Below, piece after piece: positions 1-8,775 of a stretch of DNA of 64,000 nucleotides (position 1 is its first letter; every line of letters begins with the position of its first letter). This stretch comes from Parafrankia sp. EUN1f. GTDB lineage: Bacteria > Actinomycetota > Actinomycetes > Frankiales > Frankiaceae. The translations under genes and the position numbers were made by a program. The stretch covers positions 44,252 through 108,251 of the forward strand of contig NZ_ADGX01000005.1 of NCBI RefSeq assembly GCF_000177675.1. The letters are read 5' to 3'. A model generated the notes under the pieces. The model searched no databases. It saw only the letters and a list, made by a program, of their open reading frames with translations, and was not told the DNA's origin.

Positions 1-1351
1 CCTGATCCTGGTAGGCCGTGAGCCGGGACCGGTAGTACGTGCAGAACTCGTTGACCACCCGCTGGATGTTCGCGCGGTTGGTGAGAATGGCGTAGCCGTT
101 CGCGGTGACCTGCAGCGTCGTCGGGCGCACGTACAACAGCAGGTTCTTCGACCAGCCCCAGATGTCATAGGTCGCGGTCGTGATGAGGCCGGTGCCGACG
201 AGCGCGATCTGGGTCTGCCCGAACGTCGGCGTGAGTGACCCGTTTCCGGCGATGATCTGTGCGATCAGGTCGGTGGCCTGCTTCGGCAGACTGTCGGAGA
301 ACCCGTAGTTGTAAGGGCTGTTCACCGTGCGGGAAAGCAGCGGCCGGGACGGGCTGCGGCTCCAGACCTTGAGCCACGGATTGTCGGTGAACGGGAACCA
401 GATGGCCTCGACCCGGCCGGCGCTCTCCACGTAGCCGGCGAACGTCCGCGTCGCCCCGGAGCCGGGAGCGGCGAACAGCTGCGTCCACGGAATATCGAAC
501 CAGCTCTGGCAGCGTAACCGCTGGTTGGCGCCGACCTGCAGCACGACCTCGGTGAGGAACGCCCGGCCAAGGTGGGTGAGGAACGCCTTCGACGCCGCCT
601 CGGAGCGGCCGAAGGTGCGCAGCGCGTACGCGTTCGCCGACGAATCCCAGACGACCGCGGTGAACGAGACGATCAGATTGCTCAGTGAGCCGTAGGTCGT
701 GCCCGGCACCGGGGTCTCGCCGGTGGCCGGAATGGCTGTGCCATGGCCACCGATGGCCAGCACGCCGCCGACGGTCAGATCTCCGGGCGCGGGGGCGGCG
801 GTCAGGCCGTAGCCGGCGGTCTCCAGCCGGGTGAGCAGGGTTTCCATGGTCACACCGGTCTGGGTGCGCACGGTGGCGGGGGAACCGGCGGTGACGGTGA
901 CGGCGGTGAGATGCTCGGTGGTGTCCACGAGGACGACACCGGCTCCCTGCGAGCCGGCGGGCAGGATCAGCGGCGACCAGTTGTGGCCGCTGGCCCGGGC
1001 GCGGATGCGGTAGCCGTTGGCATGGGCCCAGTTGGCGATCGTGACGACGTCCGCCGGGGACGCCGGTGCCGCGGTCCACACGTCATCGACGGCGATCTCG
1101 CCGGACCAGTTCTCGTAGGCCTGCCGGTAAAGCGGTATCGCGGCGGGGAAGTTCGGCGGGGTCGGGGTCGCCGCGGCGGCGGCGGAGATCCGGGACAGCG
1201 GTGTCCAACCCGCGAAACCGGCCGCCGCGGCGGCGAGCACCGACCGGCGAGACGTCTTCCTGGCCCGCGGGGCTGCCGCGGGCTCCGCCGCCGGCCCGAA
1301 TTCGGCCACGTGGTCCTCATGGTCCTCGTGCGCAACATGACGCGATTCCAT
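1..1351 (-). CDS. Secreted cholesterol-oxidase-like FAD oxidoreductase (3' end outside window)
   Basis: About 450 codons are visible; the C-terminus lies beyond base 1. The start ATG at 1351 follows AGGGAG. Residues 33-39 read TSRRSVL ahead of an Ala-rich hydrophobic stretch, a twin-arginine export signal. The mature part begins like PCMH/VAO-type FAD proteins: SGHNWSPL at about 121-128, where His123 is the candidate covalent-flavin histidine, then a GGVLAIGGHG FAD loop. The order matches class II (covalent FAD) cholesterol oxidases, which oxidise 3-beta-hydroxysterols with O2 to the enone and H2O2; the sterol substrate is inferred from the family. Other VAO-type alcohol oxidases remain possible. 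It is exported folded, so it should act outside the cell on an insoluble lipid. The next minus-strand gene is a secreted esterase. Confidence 0.8.
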   Translation of the reverse strand, partial: MESRHVAHEDHEDHVAEFGPAAEPAAAPRARKTSRRSVLAAAAAGFAGWTPLSRISAAAAATPTPPNFPAAIPLYRQAYENWSGEIAVDDVWTAAPASPADVVTIANWAHANGYRIRARASGHNWSPLILPAGSQGAGVVLVDTTEHLTAVTVTAGSPATVRTQTGVTMETLLTRLETAGYGLTAAPAPGDLTVGGVLAIGGHGTAIPATGETPVPGTTYGSLSNLIVSFTAVVWDSSANAYALRTFGRSEAASKAFLTHLGRAFLTEVVLQVGANQRLRCQSWFDIPWTQLFAAPGSGATRTFAGYVESAGRVEAIWFPFTDNPWLKVWSRSPSRPLLSRTVNSPYNYGFSDSLPKQATDLIAQIIAGNGSLTPTFGQTQIALVGTGLITTATYDIWGWSKNLLLYVRPTTLQVTANGYAILTNRANIQRVVNEFCTYYRSRLTAYQDQ

Positions 1352-1637
1352 CGCAGGCTCCCTTTGCATGCGGACGAAATGAGGCGTGTCGATGCGCCGA
1401 CACGCCGTCCGAATATCTGCTGGCCCTGGGAAATGGTCGCGTTGCCAGTGTTCCGAGTGTAAGGAATGTGGTCAAAGAAAACCAGAGTGAAGTAGTGGGT
1501 GAGGGTAAGTCGGCGGCTGCCCGCAGCGGTGTTCCGGCGGTGATCGATCCGGCCGAATTCTTGACTTGATGTGGAGTGGTGTCAATTGTCGGATATGCCC
1601 GGCCCCGGGCTGGGGAACGGGTCCGCTGCGGCTGTGC

Positions 1638-2441
1638 TCAGCCGATGAGGGAACGGACCAGCGGGGTGTAGCCGCTGGCGTAGCCCGCACGGGTGGGGTG
1701 GTAGGACTCGCCGAGGGCCGAAATCATCAGGCCGTTGGTGAAAGGCGTGCTGGCGCATACATCGTGCCCGGCCCAGGCGGGATTCGGGTTCCCGTAGGCG
1801 AACCCGGCGGCCTGGGCCCGGTCCGCCAGGACTGCGTCGAGGTTGTCCACCAGGTTGTTGAGAGCGGTCTGCTTCGCAACGGTCACCCCGGGCGCCGCGG
1901 AGCACGTACGGTCCGCGAACGGCCGTGGATATCCGAGCACGGCGACGGTGGCGGACGGCGCCTTCGACCTGATGGCCGCGAACGTGGTGTCGAGCTTCGC
2001 CGGAAGCTCGTCGGTGATCCGTGCGTTCGAGGTGTCGACCGTGGACGTGCAGTCGGAAAGCGTGCAGCTGCGCACCAGGTCGCCGAACCCGATGTCGTTT
2101 CCGCCGATGGTGATGGTGACGTACTTCGTCTCCGGGGTGAGGGCGTTCACCTGTGAGTCAGTCACGTCCGAGGTGACCGCCCCGCCGCACGCGGCGAGGG
2201 TGAGCTCGGTGTCGGGCCGCTGACTGGCGACGAGATAGGGGTAGGAATAGGTGCTGCGGGCGCAGTCGGCGTCGAGATCGCTGCTTCCCGCTCCACTTCC
2301 CGAGGAGTAGGAGTCCCCGAGGGCCACGTACCGGTCAGGCGTCGCGGCCTGCGCGGGAGCGGTGCTCACGGACCCCGAGAACGCCGCGACGAGGGTGGTG
2401 ACGGCGGGCGCGAGCACACGACGACGAAAGAAGTTCTCCAC
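1638..2441 (-). CDS. Secreted SGNH/GDSL-family esterase or lipase
   Basis: 267 aa. A basic N-terminus and hydrophobic core end in an Ala-x-Ala site near residue 33, a Sec signal peptide. Block I is GDSYSSG with nucleophile Ser44; block III is GGNDIGF with Asn115; block V is SYHPTRAG with His248. Six cysteines (60, 85, 126, 131, 180, 229) fit the three disulfides of secreted Streptomyces-type SGNH lipases. The family hydrolyses acyl or phospholipid esters; the exact substrate is not readable. It lies 286 bases downstream of the cholesterol-oxidase start on the same strand as a separate unit. Together the two could release and oxidise sterols from esters, which is inference. Confidence 0.88.
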   Translation of the reverse strand: MENFFRRRVLAPAVTTLVAAFSGSVSTAPAQAATPDRYVALGDSYSSGSGAGSSDLDADCARSTYSYPYLVASQRPDTELTLAACGGAVTSDVTDSQVNALTPETKYVTITIGGNDIGFGDLVRSCTLSDCTSTVDTSNARITDELPAKLDTTFAAIRSKAPSATVAVLGYPRPFADRTCSAAPGVTVAKQTALNNLVDNLDAVLADRAQAAGFAYGNPNPAWAGHDVCASTPFTNGLMISALGESYHPTRAGYASGYTPLVRSLIG

Positions 2442-2987
2442 GTCTTTCCCTTCGTCCTGGTGATGCCTGATGCCTGGCGAAAGGAAAATCCAGCGTGCGG
2501 GTGCGGGTGCGGGGAGGGGTCCTCAGCGCGAGACCGATGGCCCCGGACCGGCTGTCGTCAGCCCCCGCGGTGGCGGCGTCGAGGAGCCGTCGGCCGTCTG
2601 TTCCGGAGCACGCGACCAGCCCGCTCCGACCGACGGCTCGCCCGGTAGATCGTATGCGAGCGCGACGCCTGCCGGGCCGGTGCCGTCGCCGTCGGTCAGG
2701 TTCAGTATGGCGGCTCGATCTCGAGGCGTCGGGCCCAGAACGTGCCTCGTCTCGATCGACCCCGCGGTCAGGGCACGGGGCGCGGCCTGCCCGTGGCCGG
2801 GGAATCAGGCCTCGATGGCGCCGGAGGACCCGGCCACCACCCGGCCGGCCACCGTTCGCGGGCCAGCGCGCGCCCGCGCCGCGGGCGGTGACCCGGCCGG
2901 CGGCGCGCCGGTGCCGTGGTGTACCGGCCGCCCACCGGCGCGACGGTGTGGGGGAGAGGCCCGCCGCGCCTCGTGGTGGGGCCGCCG
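2442..2987. other. 546-base gap without a supported gene
   Basis: Open frames on both strands here have Arg/Gly/Pro-rich shadow composition with no motif, signal peptide or convincing ribosome site. The part near 2500-2515 has short GGTGCG runs. It is the 3' flank of the propeller lipoprotein and the 5' flank of the esterase. I see no clear terminator. Confidence 0.5.
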
Positions 2988-4985
2988 CTACGTGTGGTTC
3001 ATCGGCTGCCGGTAGGCCTTGCCGTCGATGGTGCTGGTCAGGGTGCCGGTCGCCTCGAAGATGTTGGTCAGGACGTCGATCGTCAGGTGGAACCCGTCCG
3101 GGCTGCTCTTCTTCGTGTTCGTCGTCGCGGTCCCGTCCTTCGCCCGGACGGTCTGGGTCAGGTCGGAGAACCAGTCGACCTTCGACGTCGTCAGCGCCGG
3201 CACGGTCACCGTCACCTTCTCGGTGCCGTTGAGGGTGCTGACACCGTCGTCGGTGAAGTCGGTGTAGGTCACGGCGACGGTCTCGACCGCGACCTTGTCG
3301 GAGCTCTCGGTGACCTCGACCTTCGCCGAGCCGCCCCTGGCCCCGGTGACGGTGTAGGTGCCCGCCGGAACGTGCGGCCGGCTCGGGATCGCGCTGCCCG
3401 GGACGTACTTCACGCCCCACGGGACGTCGTCCGAGATCAGCGCCACCTTCGGTGCCGGCGCGGGCTTGCGGCTGGTCAGCTCGGCGATCATCATCCGGTA
3501 CGTGCGGCCGCCCTGAGCGGTGGACGTCTCGCACGGCAGCGGGTTCGCACCCCCACAGGCGGGGGAGGTGGCCAACGCCTGCCAGTAGACGATGGCCGTG
3601 CCGTCAGGTGACCACCTCGGGTCGGCCATGCCGTTCCAGTTCGGGTCGTTGACGCTGCCCGGGCTGCCGTCACCCGCGGCGTTGACCCGCTGGCCCTGGT
3701 AGTCGCCGCGGTCGCCGTAGCGGTCGATGAGGATCGGCTGGAAGAACCGTCGCATCCCGTTGTTGCGGGTCGACGAGGTCGCGCTGGTGGTGACCATGTC
3801 GGTGATCGGTGGGACGTCCCGCATGGCCGCCAGGAACATCTGGCGGTCGGAGCCGCGGGTGTCCATCGCGACAGTCCAGTTGCCGTCGGGGGAGAGGTCG
3901 ATCGGGTCGACGTACTCCGGGTTCGAGGTCAGCCGGCGGACCTTGCCCGTGGTCAGGTCGGCGGCGAACACGTCGATGTTGGACGACTCCTCGGGATACC
4001 CGATGTAGGTGACCTCCTTCCCGTCGGCGCTGAAACCGCGCAGCTCGCCGACGGACAGCGCGTCGCGGTCGTAGACCAGCGTGGCGGGGTCCGACGCGTC
4101 GACGGACATCGGCTGCGTGTCGGTCGGGTCGAAAAGCCGGGTCACGTTGACGACGTCGTAGCGCGGTGCCAGCGGTGTGCCGGTCGTCGGGGCCGGGTCG
4201 AACTCCAGCCGCCCCAGGTAGGCGAACTGGCCGAACCGGCCGTTGCCGATCGTGAAGCTGCTGAACCCGAGGTGGACGTCGTCCGGGTGGATGCGCAGCT
4301 CGCGCAGGCTGCCGCCCTTGCCGGAGCCGTCCGCGGTGTTCTCCCACCGGATCGGGTAGACGTGGGTCTCGGCCGGGGTGCACCCCTCGTCGGCGAGCGG
4401 ATGGTCCCCGCAGTCGAGGATGTTGGTGCCGAACAGCACGCGCTTTCCGTCGCGGAACGGCTGCGGGTAGTCCATCGCCTGGTTGGTGCTCACCGTGTTC
4501 GCCGCCGGCACCCCGCAGGTGAGGCATTTCCAGGCGTCACCGCCCGCGAAGGTCTTCCCGTCCGTCCGCACGATGATCAGCTGGCTGCCGCTGTAGACGC
4601 TCGCTGGATCGGGCGCGGCGGGCGCGCCGGCGAAGGTGACCCGGGCGGTGACGTTCTTCCCGTCCGGTAGATAGCCACCGGACTGGAAGCCGCCGCGTTC
4701 GGCGAGGCAGCCCGTGTGATGCGGGTTCACGGCTGCGGTGCAGGCGCCCGGATCATCGCTGGGCGCGACCGGTGGCAGCGGCAGCTCGCGCACGGAAATC
4801 GGTTCGGCCCTGGGCGGCGCGGGAATCCCGCCGGTCGCGTTCTCGGTGCCGGCCGGCTTTTCCGGCTCGTGCGGCTTCGAGTCCGAACAGGCCGGAACGG
4901 CGAGCAGGACCGCGGCCAGCCCCAGCGGTAACCACCGCGACCATCGCCTTCGTGGTCCCGGTGATAAGGACATCGTTTTCTGCAT
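2988..4985 (-). CDS. Lipoprotein with TolB/PD40-type beta-propeller and C-terminal beta domain
   Basis: 665 aa from ATG 4985, chosen because AAGGAG sits 8 bases upstream; a longer in-frame start at 5030 lacks one. The signal peptide ends in a lipobox (LAVPAC, Cys33), so the protein is lipid-anchored outside the membrane. The middle holds repeated blade-like strings such as GFSADGKEV, DLSPDGNWTVAMDTR and WSPDGTAIVYW, typical of PD40/TolB propellers. The last 120 residues are a Val/Thr-rich beta domain. There is no enzyme motif; these proteins usually serve binding or scaffold roles. The neighbour upstream is the two-component system, which may control it (inference from order only). Confidence 0.75.
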   Translation of the reverse strand: MQKTMSLSPGPRRRWSRWLPLGLAAVLLAVPACSDSKPHEPEKPAGTENATGGIPAPPRAEPISVRELPLPPVAPSDDPGACTAAVNPHHTGCLAERGGFQSGGYLPDGKNVTARVTFAGAPAAPDPASVYSGSQLIIVRTDGKTFAGGDAWKCLTCGVPAANTVSTNQAMDYPQPFRDGKRVLFGTNILDCGDHPLADEGCTPAETHVYPIRWENTADGSGKGGSLRELRIHPDDVHLGFSSFTIGNGRFGQFAYLGRLEFDPAPTTGTPLAPRYDVVNVTRLFDPTDTQPMSVDASDPATLVYDRDALSVGELRGFSADGKEVTYIGYPEESSNIDVFAADLTTGKVRRLTSNPEYVDPIDLSPDGNWTVAMDTRGSDRQMFLAAMRDVPPITDMVTTSATSSTRNNGMRRFFQPILIDRYGDRGDYQGQRVNAAGDGSPGSVNDPNWNGMADPRWSPDGTAIVYWQALATSPACGGANPLPCETSTAQGGRTYRMMIAELTSRKPAPAPKVALISDDVPWGVKYVPGSAIPSRPHVPAGTYTVTGARGGSAKVEVTESSDKVAVETVAVTYTDFTDDGVSTLNGTEKVTVTVPALTTSKVDWFSDLTQTVRAKDGTATTNTKKSSPDGFHLTIDVLTNIFEATGTLTSTIDGKAYRQPMNHT

Positions 4986-5159
4986 CGGCGCGCTCCTTGG
5001 AGAAAACGCCCTGCGCACCCGGGGAATCACGGCGGGGACGGCCCACGGACTCCGATGTCGCCAACGCGAGTGGTACGGCCCCCGCCGTCCTCCAGCCGAT
5101 CGGGCAGGACTACTGGACGGAATCGGCGGAAACCTACCGAGCGCCGCGTTAGCTGGGCA

Positions 5160-6572
5160 TTAGCTCGCCAGCTCGCCGCTCGCCCCGTGGCCGGCCATCG
5201 CGAGGGCGGCCGGCCGGGCGCTGGTGGCGGACGGGAGCCGGACGAGGGCCGTCACCTCGCCGGGGCCGCGGCTCCAGGTGATGGTTCCGCCGTGTGCCTG
5301 CAGGACCGCGTTGACGATGGACAGCCCCGTACCCGCCGGCCCGGGCAGGGCAGCCGGCTCCACGGCGGGTAGGGCAGCCGGGGTGCTTCCGCCGTCCAGG
5401 GTGGGTTCGGCGGCCTGGGTGAGCTCGGCGTCTTGGGCGGGTTCGGCGTCTTGGGCGGGTTCGGCGACCGAGTTGGCGATGCGAAGGCACGCGACGGCGG
5501 AGTCGGTGCCGCCGGTGCCGGTGCCGGTGCCGGTGGCAGTGGCGGTGCCGGTGGCAGTGGCAGTGTCGGGGGCGGCGGCGCCGATGCCAGGGTCCGTGGA
5601 CTGTTCGCCACGCGCTGTGCCGACGCTGACCCGGACCCAGCCGTCGGGCCGGTTGTGTCGCGCGCTGTTGTCGAGCAGGTTGCGCACGAGGCTTTCCAGC
5701 AGCGCACGGTCGCATTCGACGTCCGCGCTGTGCAGGTCGACGTCCAGGCGCAGCCGGGAGAAGGCCGGCCCCTCCACGACCCGCCCCAGGACGTTGCCGA
5801 CCAGCTCGTCGAGCGCGAACCGTGACGTCTCCAGCGCCTGCGGGTCGGTGCGGGAGAGCACGAGCAGCCGTGACACGAGCCGTTCGCCGCGGTCGACGGC
5901 GTCGGAGACGGCCCGCAGCCGGGCGGTGACGTCGCGATCGGCCGTGCCGTCGAGCAGCATCGCGATCTCGGTCCGGGTGGTGGACAGCGGTGTGCGCAGC
6001 TCATGGGCGACCTGGGCGGCGAACCGGCGTTGCGCGTCGAACGCGACCGCGAGTCGGTCGAGCATGGCGTCGAAGGTGTCGGCCAGCTCCTTGATCTCGT
6101 CGTTCGGACCGATGGCGGCCACCCTGTCCCCGAGGTCGGATGCGGATGCCGACCGGGCGCGGGCGGTCATCTTCCGTATCGGCCGAAGGATGCCGCCGGC
6201 CAGCGCCCAGGCCGCCCCCACCGCGCCCACGAGCACCACCAGCAGGCCCACGAACGACCAGCGCCGCGCGCTCGCGAGTGCCTCGTCGAGCGGGCGCTGC
6301 TGGATCGCGCGGCCCACCTCACCGACGGTCCGGCCATCCGGGAGGGGCTGTTCGTCGAACCGCGAGGCGAAAAGGTCCTCCGGATGCTGGCGAATGTACT
6401 CGACCACTGTGGGCCGCGATATGTTCAGCTCTTCCAGCAGGGAACCGTTGAACGAGTACACCGACGGATACCTGACGTTTCTCAGCACGATCGTGTTGAC
6501 CACCAGCGTGAAGGAGCCGGCGACGACCAGCGCGATCGAGATCATGACGGTGATACGGATTCTGAACGTCAT
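5160..6572 (-). CDS. Sensor histidine kinase with degenerate ATP-lid region
   Basis: 470 aa. The ATG at 6572 overlaps the response-regulator stop by 4 bp (ATGA), implying coupled translation. TM1 is about residues 8-30, followed by an extracytoplasmic segment, TM2 at about 106-126, HAMP at about 128-180, and the H box VAHELRTPLS with His190. The N box LLDNSARHN is near 299-307 and the G2 box GTGLSIV at 414-420. Between them the expected D/N-x-G-x-G box and F box are missing. IANSVA at 365-370 is followed by tandem EPAQDA-like repeats and preceded by a Thr-Ala/Thr-Gly run. The family autophosphorylates the H-box His and passes phosphate to the regulator. Whether this one still binds ATP normally is open. 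Confidence 0.85.
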   Translation of the reverse strand: MTFRIRITVMISIALVVAGSFTLVVNTIVLRNVRYPSVYSFNGSLLEELNISRPTVVEYIRQHPEDLFASRFDEQPLPDGRTVGEVGRAIQQRPLDEALASARRWSFVGLLVVLVGAVGAAWALAGGILRPIRKMTARARSASASDLGDRVAAIGPNDEIKELADTFDAMLDRLAVAFDAQRRFAAQVAHELRTPLSTTRTEIAMLLDGTADRDVTARLRAVSDAVDRGERLVSRLLVLSRTDPQALETSRFALDELVGNVLGRVVEGPAFSRLRLDVDLHSADVECDRALLESLVRNLLDNSARHNRPDGWVRVSVGTARGEQSTDPGIGAAAPDTATATGTATATGTGTGTGGTDSAVACLRIANSVAEPAQDAEPAQDAELTQAAEPTLDGGSTPAALPAVEPAALPGPAGTGLSIVNAVLQAHGGTITWSRGPGEVTALVRLPSATSARPAALAMAGHGASGELAS

Positions 6573-7225
6573 GAGAGGCGGTACCCCGCCGCCGGAATGG
6601 TCATGATGACGGGCGGATCCCCGAGTTTGCGGCGCAGGGTCAGGACGGTGACGCGAACCGCGTTGCTGAACGCGTCGAGCCGGTCGTCCCACACGCTCTC
6701 CATCAGCTGTTCCGCGCTGAGCACGGCGCCGTCGGCGAGCATCAGCGTCTCGAGAAGTGCGAACTCGCGGTTTGTCAGCCGCAGGTCGCGGTCCGCGCGC
6801 AGAGCTGTTCGCCGGGCGGAGTCCAGGGTGATGTCCCGCCATCGCAGCACCGGTGGTGCGGCACGGTGGGCGCGTCGGCCGAGTGCCCGGATCCGTGCCA
6901 CCAGCTCCCGCATGTCGAACGGCTTCGGGAGATAGTCATCCGCCCCGAGCATGAGGCCTTCGACCCGCTCGGAGACGTCGTCCGACGCTGTCAGCATGAG
7001 GATGCGCGCCGGCCGCCGCTCACCGACGATCCGTTCGCACACGGCGTCGCCCGGCAGACCGGGGAGGTTGCGGTCGAGGACCACGATCTCGTAGTCGACG
7101 ACCCCGAGCCGATCGAGCGCGCCCTCGCCGTCATGGACCACGTCGACCGCGAACCGCTCCCGCCGCAGACCACGGGCGACAGCGTCGGCGAGCGGCGCGT
7201 CGTCCTCCACCAGCAGTACCCGCAC
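6569..7225 (-). CDS. OmpR/PhoB-family response regulator
   Basis: 218 aa, GTG start with GGGAGGGG just upstream. The receiver domain has the acidic pair Glu8-Asp9, phosphoacceptor Asp51, Thr79 and Lys101 (LPKPFD). The C-terminal winged helix ends in AGYRLS, as in OmpR-class effectors. It is the first gene of a two-gene operon with the histidine kinase (4-bp overlap). Upstream, at 7253-7317, three copies of a GGATGCTCGTTGG element form tandem and inverted repeats that look like an autoregulatory operator. Confidence 0.95.
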   Translation of the reverse strand: MRVLLVEDDAPLADAVARGLRRERFAVDVVHDGEGALDRLGVVDYEIVVLDRNLPGLPGDAVCERIVGERRPARILMLTASDDVSERVEGLMLGADDYLPKPFDMRELVARIRALGRRAHRAAPPVLRWRDITLDSARRTALRADRDLRLTNREFALLETLMLADGAVLSAEQLMESVWDDRLDAFSNAVRVTVLTLRRKLGDPPVIMTIPAAGYRLS

Positions 7226-7252
7226 AACCCCTCCCGGACCCGCTCACCACAG

Positions 7253-7317
7253 CCAACGAGCATCCATGGCACGACCTGCGGATGCTCGTTGGGATTACGG
7301 ATGCTCGTTGGGATTAC
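7253..7317. promoter_or_regulatory. Repeat cluster upstream of response regulator, operator candidate
   Basis: A 19-bp unit GGATGCTCGTTGGGATTAC occurs twice in perfect tandem (7280-7298, 7299-7317). The first 13 bases also occur inverted at 7253-7265. The cluster is 28-92 bases upstream of the regulator start. OmpR-class regulators bind direct repeats, so autoregulation is likely; an alternative is a recombination scar next to the broken SDR gene. Confidence 0.55.
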
Positions 7318-7446
7318 AGTCCTCGACCGTGGCTGTCGTCCATCGGGTTCCCTGCGCAAGCCAGTCCCCCTCGCCGGAGCTGGCCGGGGAGCGAGCGGAT
7401 CCACCGGTCAAGGACATGATCCAGCCTGGCACCGCTGGACCTGTTC

Positions 7447-7836
7447 ATGGTTGGCGCTCTGGTGCCGGCAATGGTGGAGCGTGGGAGCGGTGTGGTTGTG
7501 AACATCTCGACGATGGTCGCCGGATTCGGCACCGCTGGCTCGTCCGTTTATGCCTCCAGTAAGGCTGCACTCAACGCGCTGACCAGGTGCTGGGCGGCCG
7601 AGTACGGACCCCGCGGTGTACGCGTCAACTCTGTCGCTCCGGGTCCGACGTACACCGAAGGAACGCAGGAACAGTACGGCGTGCGAGCGCTGGAAAGCCT
7701 TGCATCTCAGGCTCCGGCGCGTCGCGTTGCCGACGCCACGGAAATCGCGCGCGCCGTCGCCTACATCGCCAGCGACGAGGCCAGTTTTCTGCACGGCGTC
7801 ATCCTCAACGCGGACGGTGGTCGCAGCGCGGTCTGA
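7447..7836 (+). pseudogene. Truncated short-chain dehydrogenase/reductase (C-terminal part only)
   Basis: The 129-residue frame has the SDR catalytic half: VVNIST, then YASSK (YxxxK) and the following helix, VNSVAPGPTYTE, and a C-terminal ILNADGG. The Rossmann half (TGxxxGIG and NNAG, about 110 residues) is absent. Frame continuity upstream ends at a TGA about ten codons before the ATG. Residues just before the ATG (DLF) still fit an SDR helix, so the 5' part was probably lost by deletion. It could not bind NAD(P) as it stands. Intact family members are about 250 aa. Confidence 0.75.
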
Positions 7837-8042
7837 CCGCAGGCAGGCGACGAGACCAAACCGCATGCCGAGGAGATCGCGGCCGCGGTGGTCTCTCCCA
7901 CCGCGGCCGCGGGTGAGTGATTCCGTGCGCCTGTTCCGGCGATGCGGGATTCTGCTCGGGCGCTGGGCCGCGGCCGGTCTCGGGTGCTCCGGCCGGGTCG
8001 CGGCGGTCAGACAGTCCGGTCAGACGATCAAGGAGGCTCCGC

Positions 8043-8447
8043 ATGAGTGACATCGAGGAGATCAGGCAGCTCAAGGCCCGGTACTGCCGCTTACTCGACA
8101 CGAAGAGCTGGGACGAGTTCCGCGCGCTGTTCACCGACGACGCGGTGCTGGACTCGACCGACTCCGGCGGTGAAGTCATCACCGGTGCCGACGCGTTCCT
8201 GGAGTTCCTGCGGCCGGCGCTGTCGGAGAGCGTGACCGTGCACCACTGCCACACCCCGGAGATCGCGGTGACCGCGCCGTCCACGGCGACCGGCATCTGG
8301 GCGATGGAGGACCGCATCCGCTTCCCGGACGGCTCCGAGCTGATCGGCTTCGGGCACTACCACGAGACGTACGAGAAGGCCGACGGAGCCTGGCGGATCA
8401 GGTCGCAGAAGCTGACCCGCCTGCGGATGGACTTCACCAAGCCCTGA
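8043..8447 (+). CDS. NTF2/SnoaL-like fold protein
   Basis: 134 aa. ATG 8043 is preceded by AAGGAGG with good spacing. The N-terminal helix IEEIRQLKARYCRLLDTKSWDEFRALFTDD (first part) is typical of SnoaL_4/NTF2-like cone-fold proteins, followed by beta strands ending in WRIRSQKLTRLRMDF. Family members are small hydrolases, isomerases or ligand-binding proteins, often in lipid, steroid or polyketide catabolism. No substrate can be assigned. It stands between the broken SDR and an amidohydrolase, and a strong hairpin follows it (8550-8598). Confidence 0.8.
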   Translation: MSDIEEIRQLKARYCRLLDTKSWDEFRALFTDDAVLDSTDSGGEVITGADAFLEFLRPALSESVTVHHCHTPEIAVTAPSTATGIWAMEDRIRFPDGSELIGFGHYHETYEKADGAWRIRSQKLTRLRMDFTKP

Positions 8448-8775
8448 CTCGCCGCGGACCGGGCAGTACCGCCGGAGGCCCGGAGGTCCGGTGACCCGGT
8501 GACGGGGCCGGGGCCGGGCCCGGGCCCGGGTGACCCGATGACCGCTGGCGGCGGGGCGCTCGGGCGGCGCTTCTGCCCGGGTAGCCGGGCGCCCCGCCGA
8601 GGTAGGACTTTCGTCCGGTGCCAAGGTGTGAAAATCTGATGCTCTCAAGCTGAGAACCTGGTTTCTGCTGGCGGTGGCGCTGTGGTGCGGCCGCGGGGTC
8701 GGCCGGCGACGAGGCGCGACGGCGCTGCGACGAGGCAGCACCGCGACGACGAGGCACTGCGACGAGGAGGACGCG
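8448..8775. other. Intergenic region with hairpin and short repeats
   Basis: It holds the terminator-like hairpin at 8550-8598, an AT-richer patch near 8630-8665 that could carry the next promoter, and several GCGACGAGGC-like repeats just before the amidohydrolase ribosome site. No gene is supported here. Confidence 0.45.
8550..8598 (+). terminator. Terminator-like hairpin after SnoaL-like gene
   Basis: GGCGGGGCGC at 8550-8559 pairs perfectly with GCGCCCCGCC at 8589-8598, with further pairing inside the loop. No U-tract follows, as is common in high-GC actinobacteria. Confidence 0.5.

Noticed and set aside
165..1079. 304-aa frame on the minus strand
   Set aside because: Arg/His-rich shadow of the cholesterol-oxidase-like gene in another frame.
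1599..1612. GCCCGG-CC-CCGGGC dyad as a terminator for the SGNH esterase
   Set aside because: Short stem with a two-base loop cannot fold well; random dyads of this kind are frequent at this GC content.
2335..3534. 399-aa frame on the minus strand
   Set aside because: Low-complexity Arg-rich translation, overlaps two real genes on the same strand and has no motif.
5160..6842. 560-aa version of the histidine kinase beginning at 6842
   Set aside because: The first 90 residues are Arg/Pro-rich shadow of the response regulator gene; ATG 6572 with ATGA overlap is the natural start.
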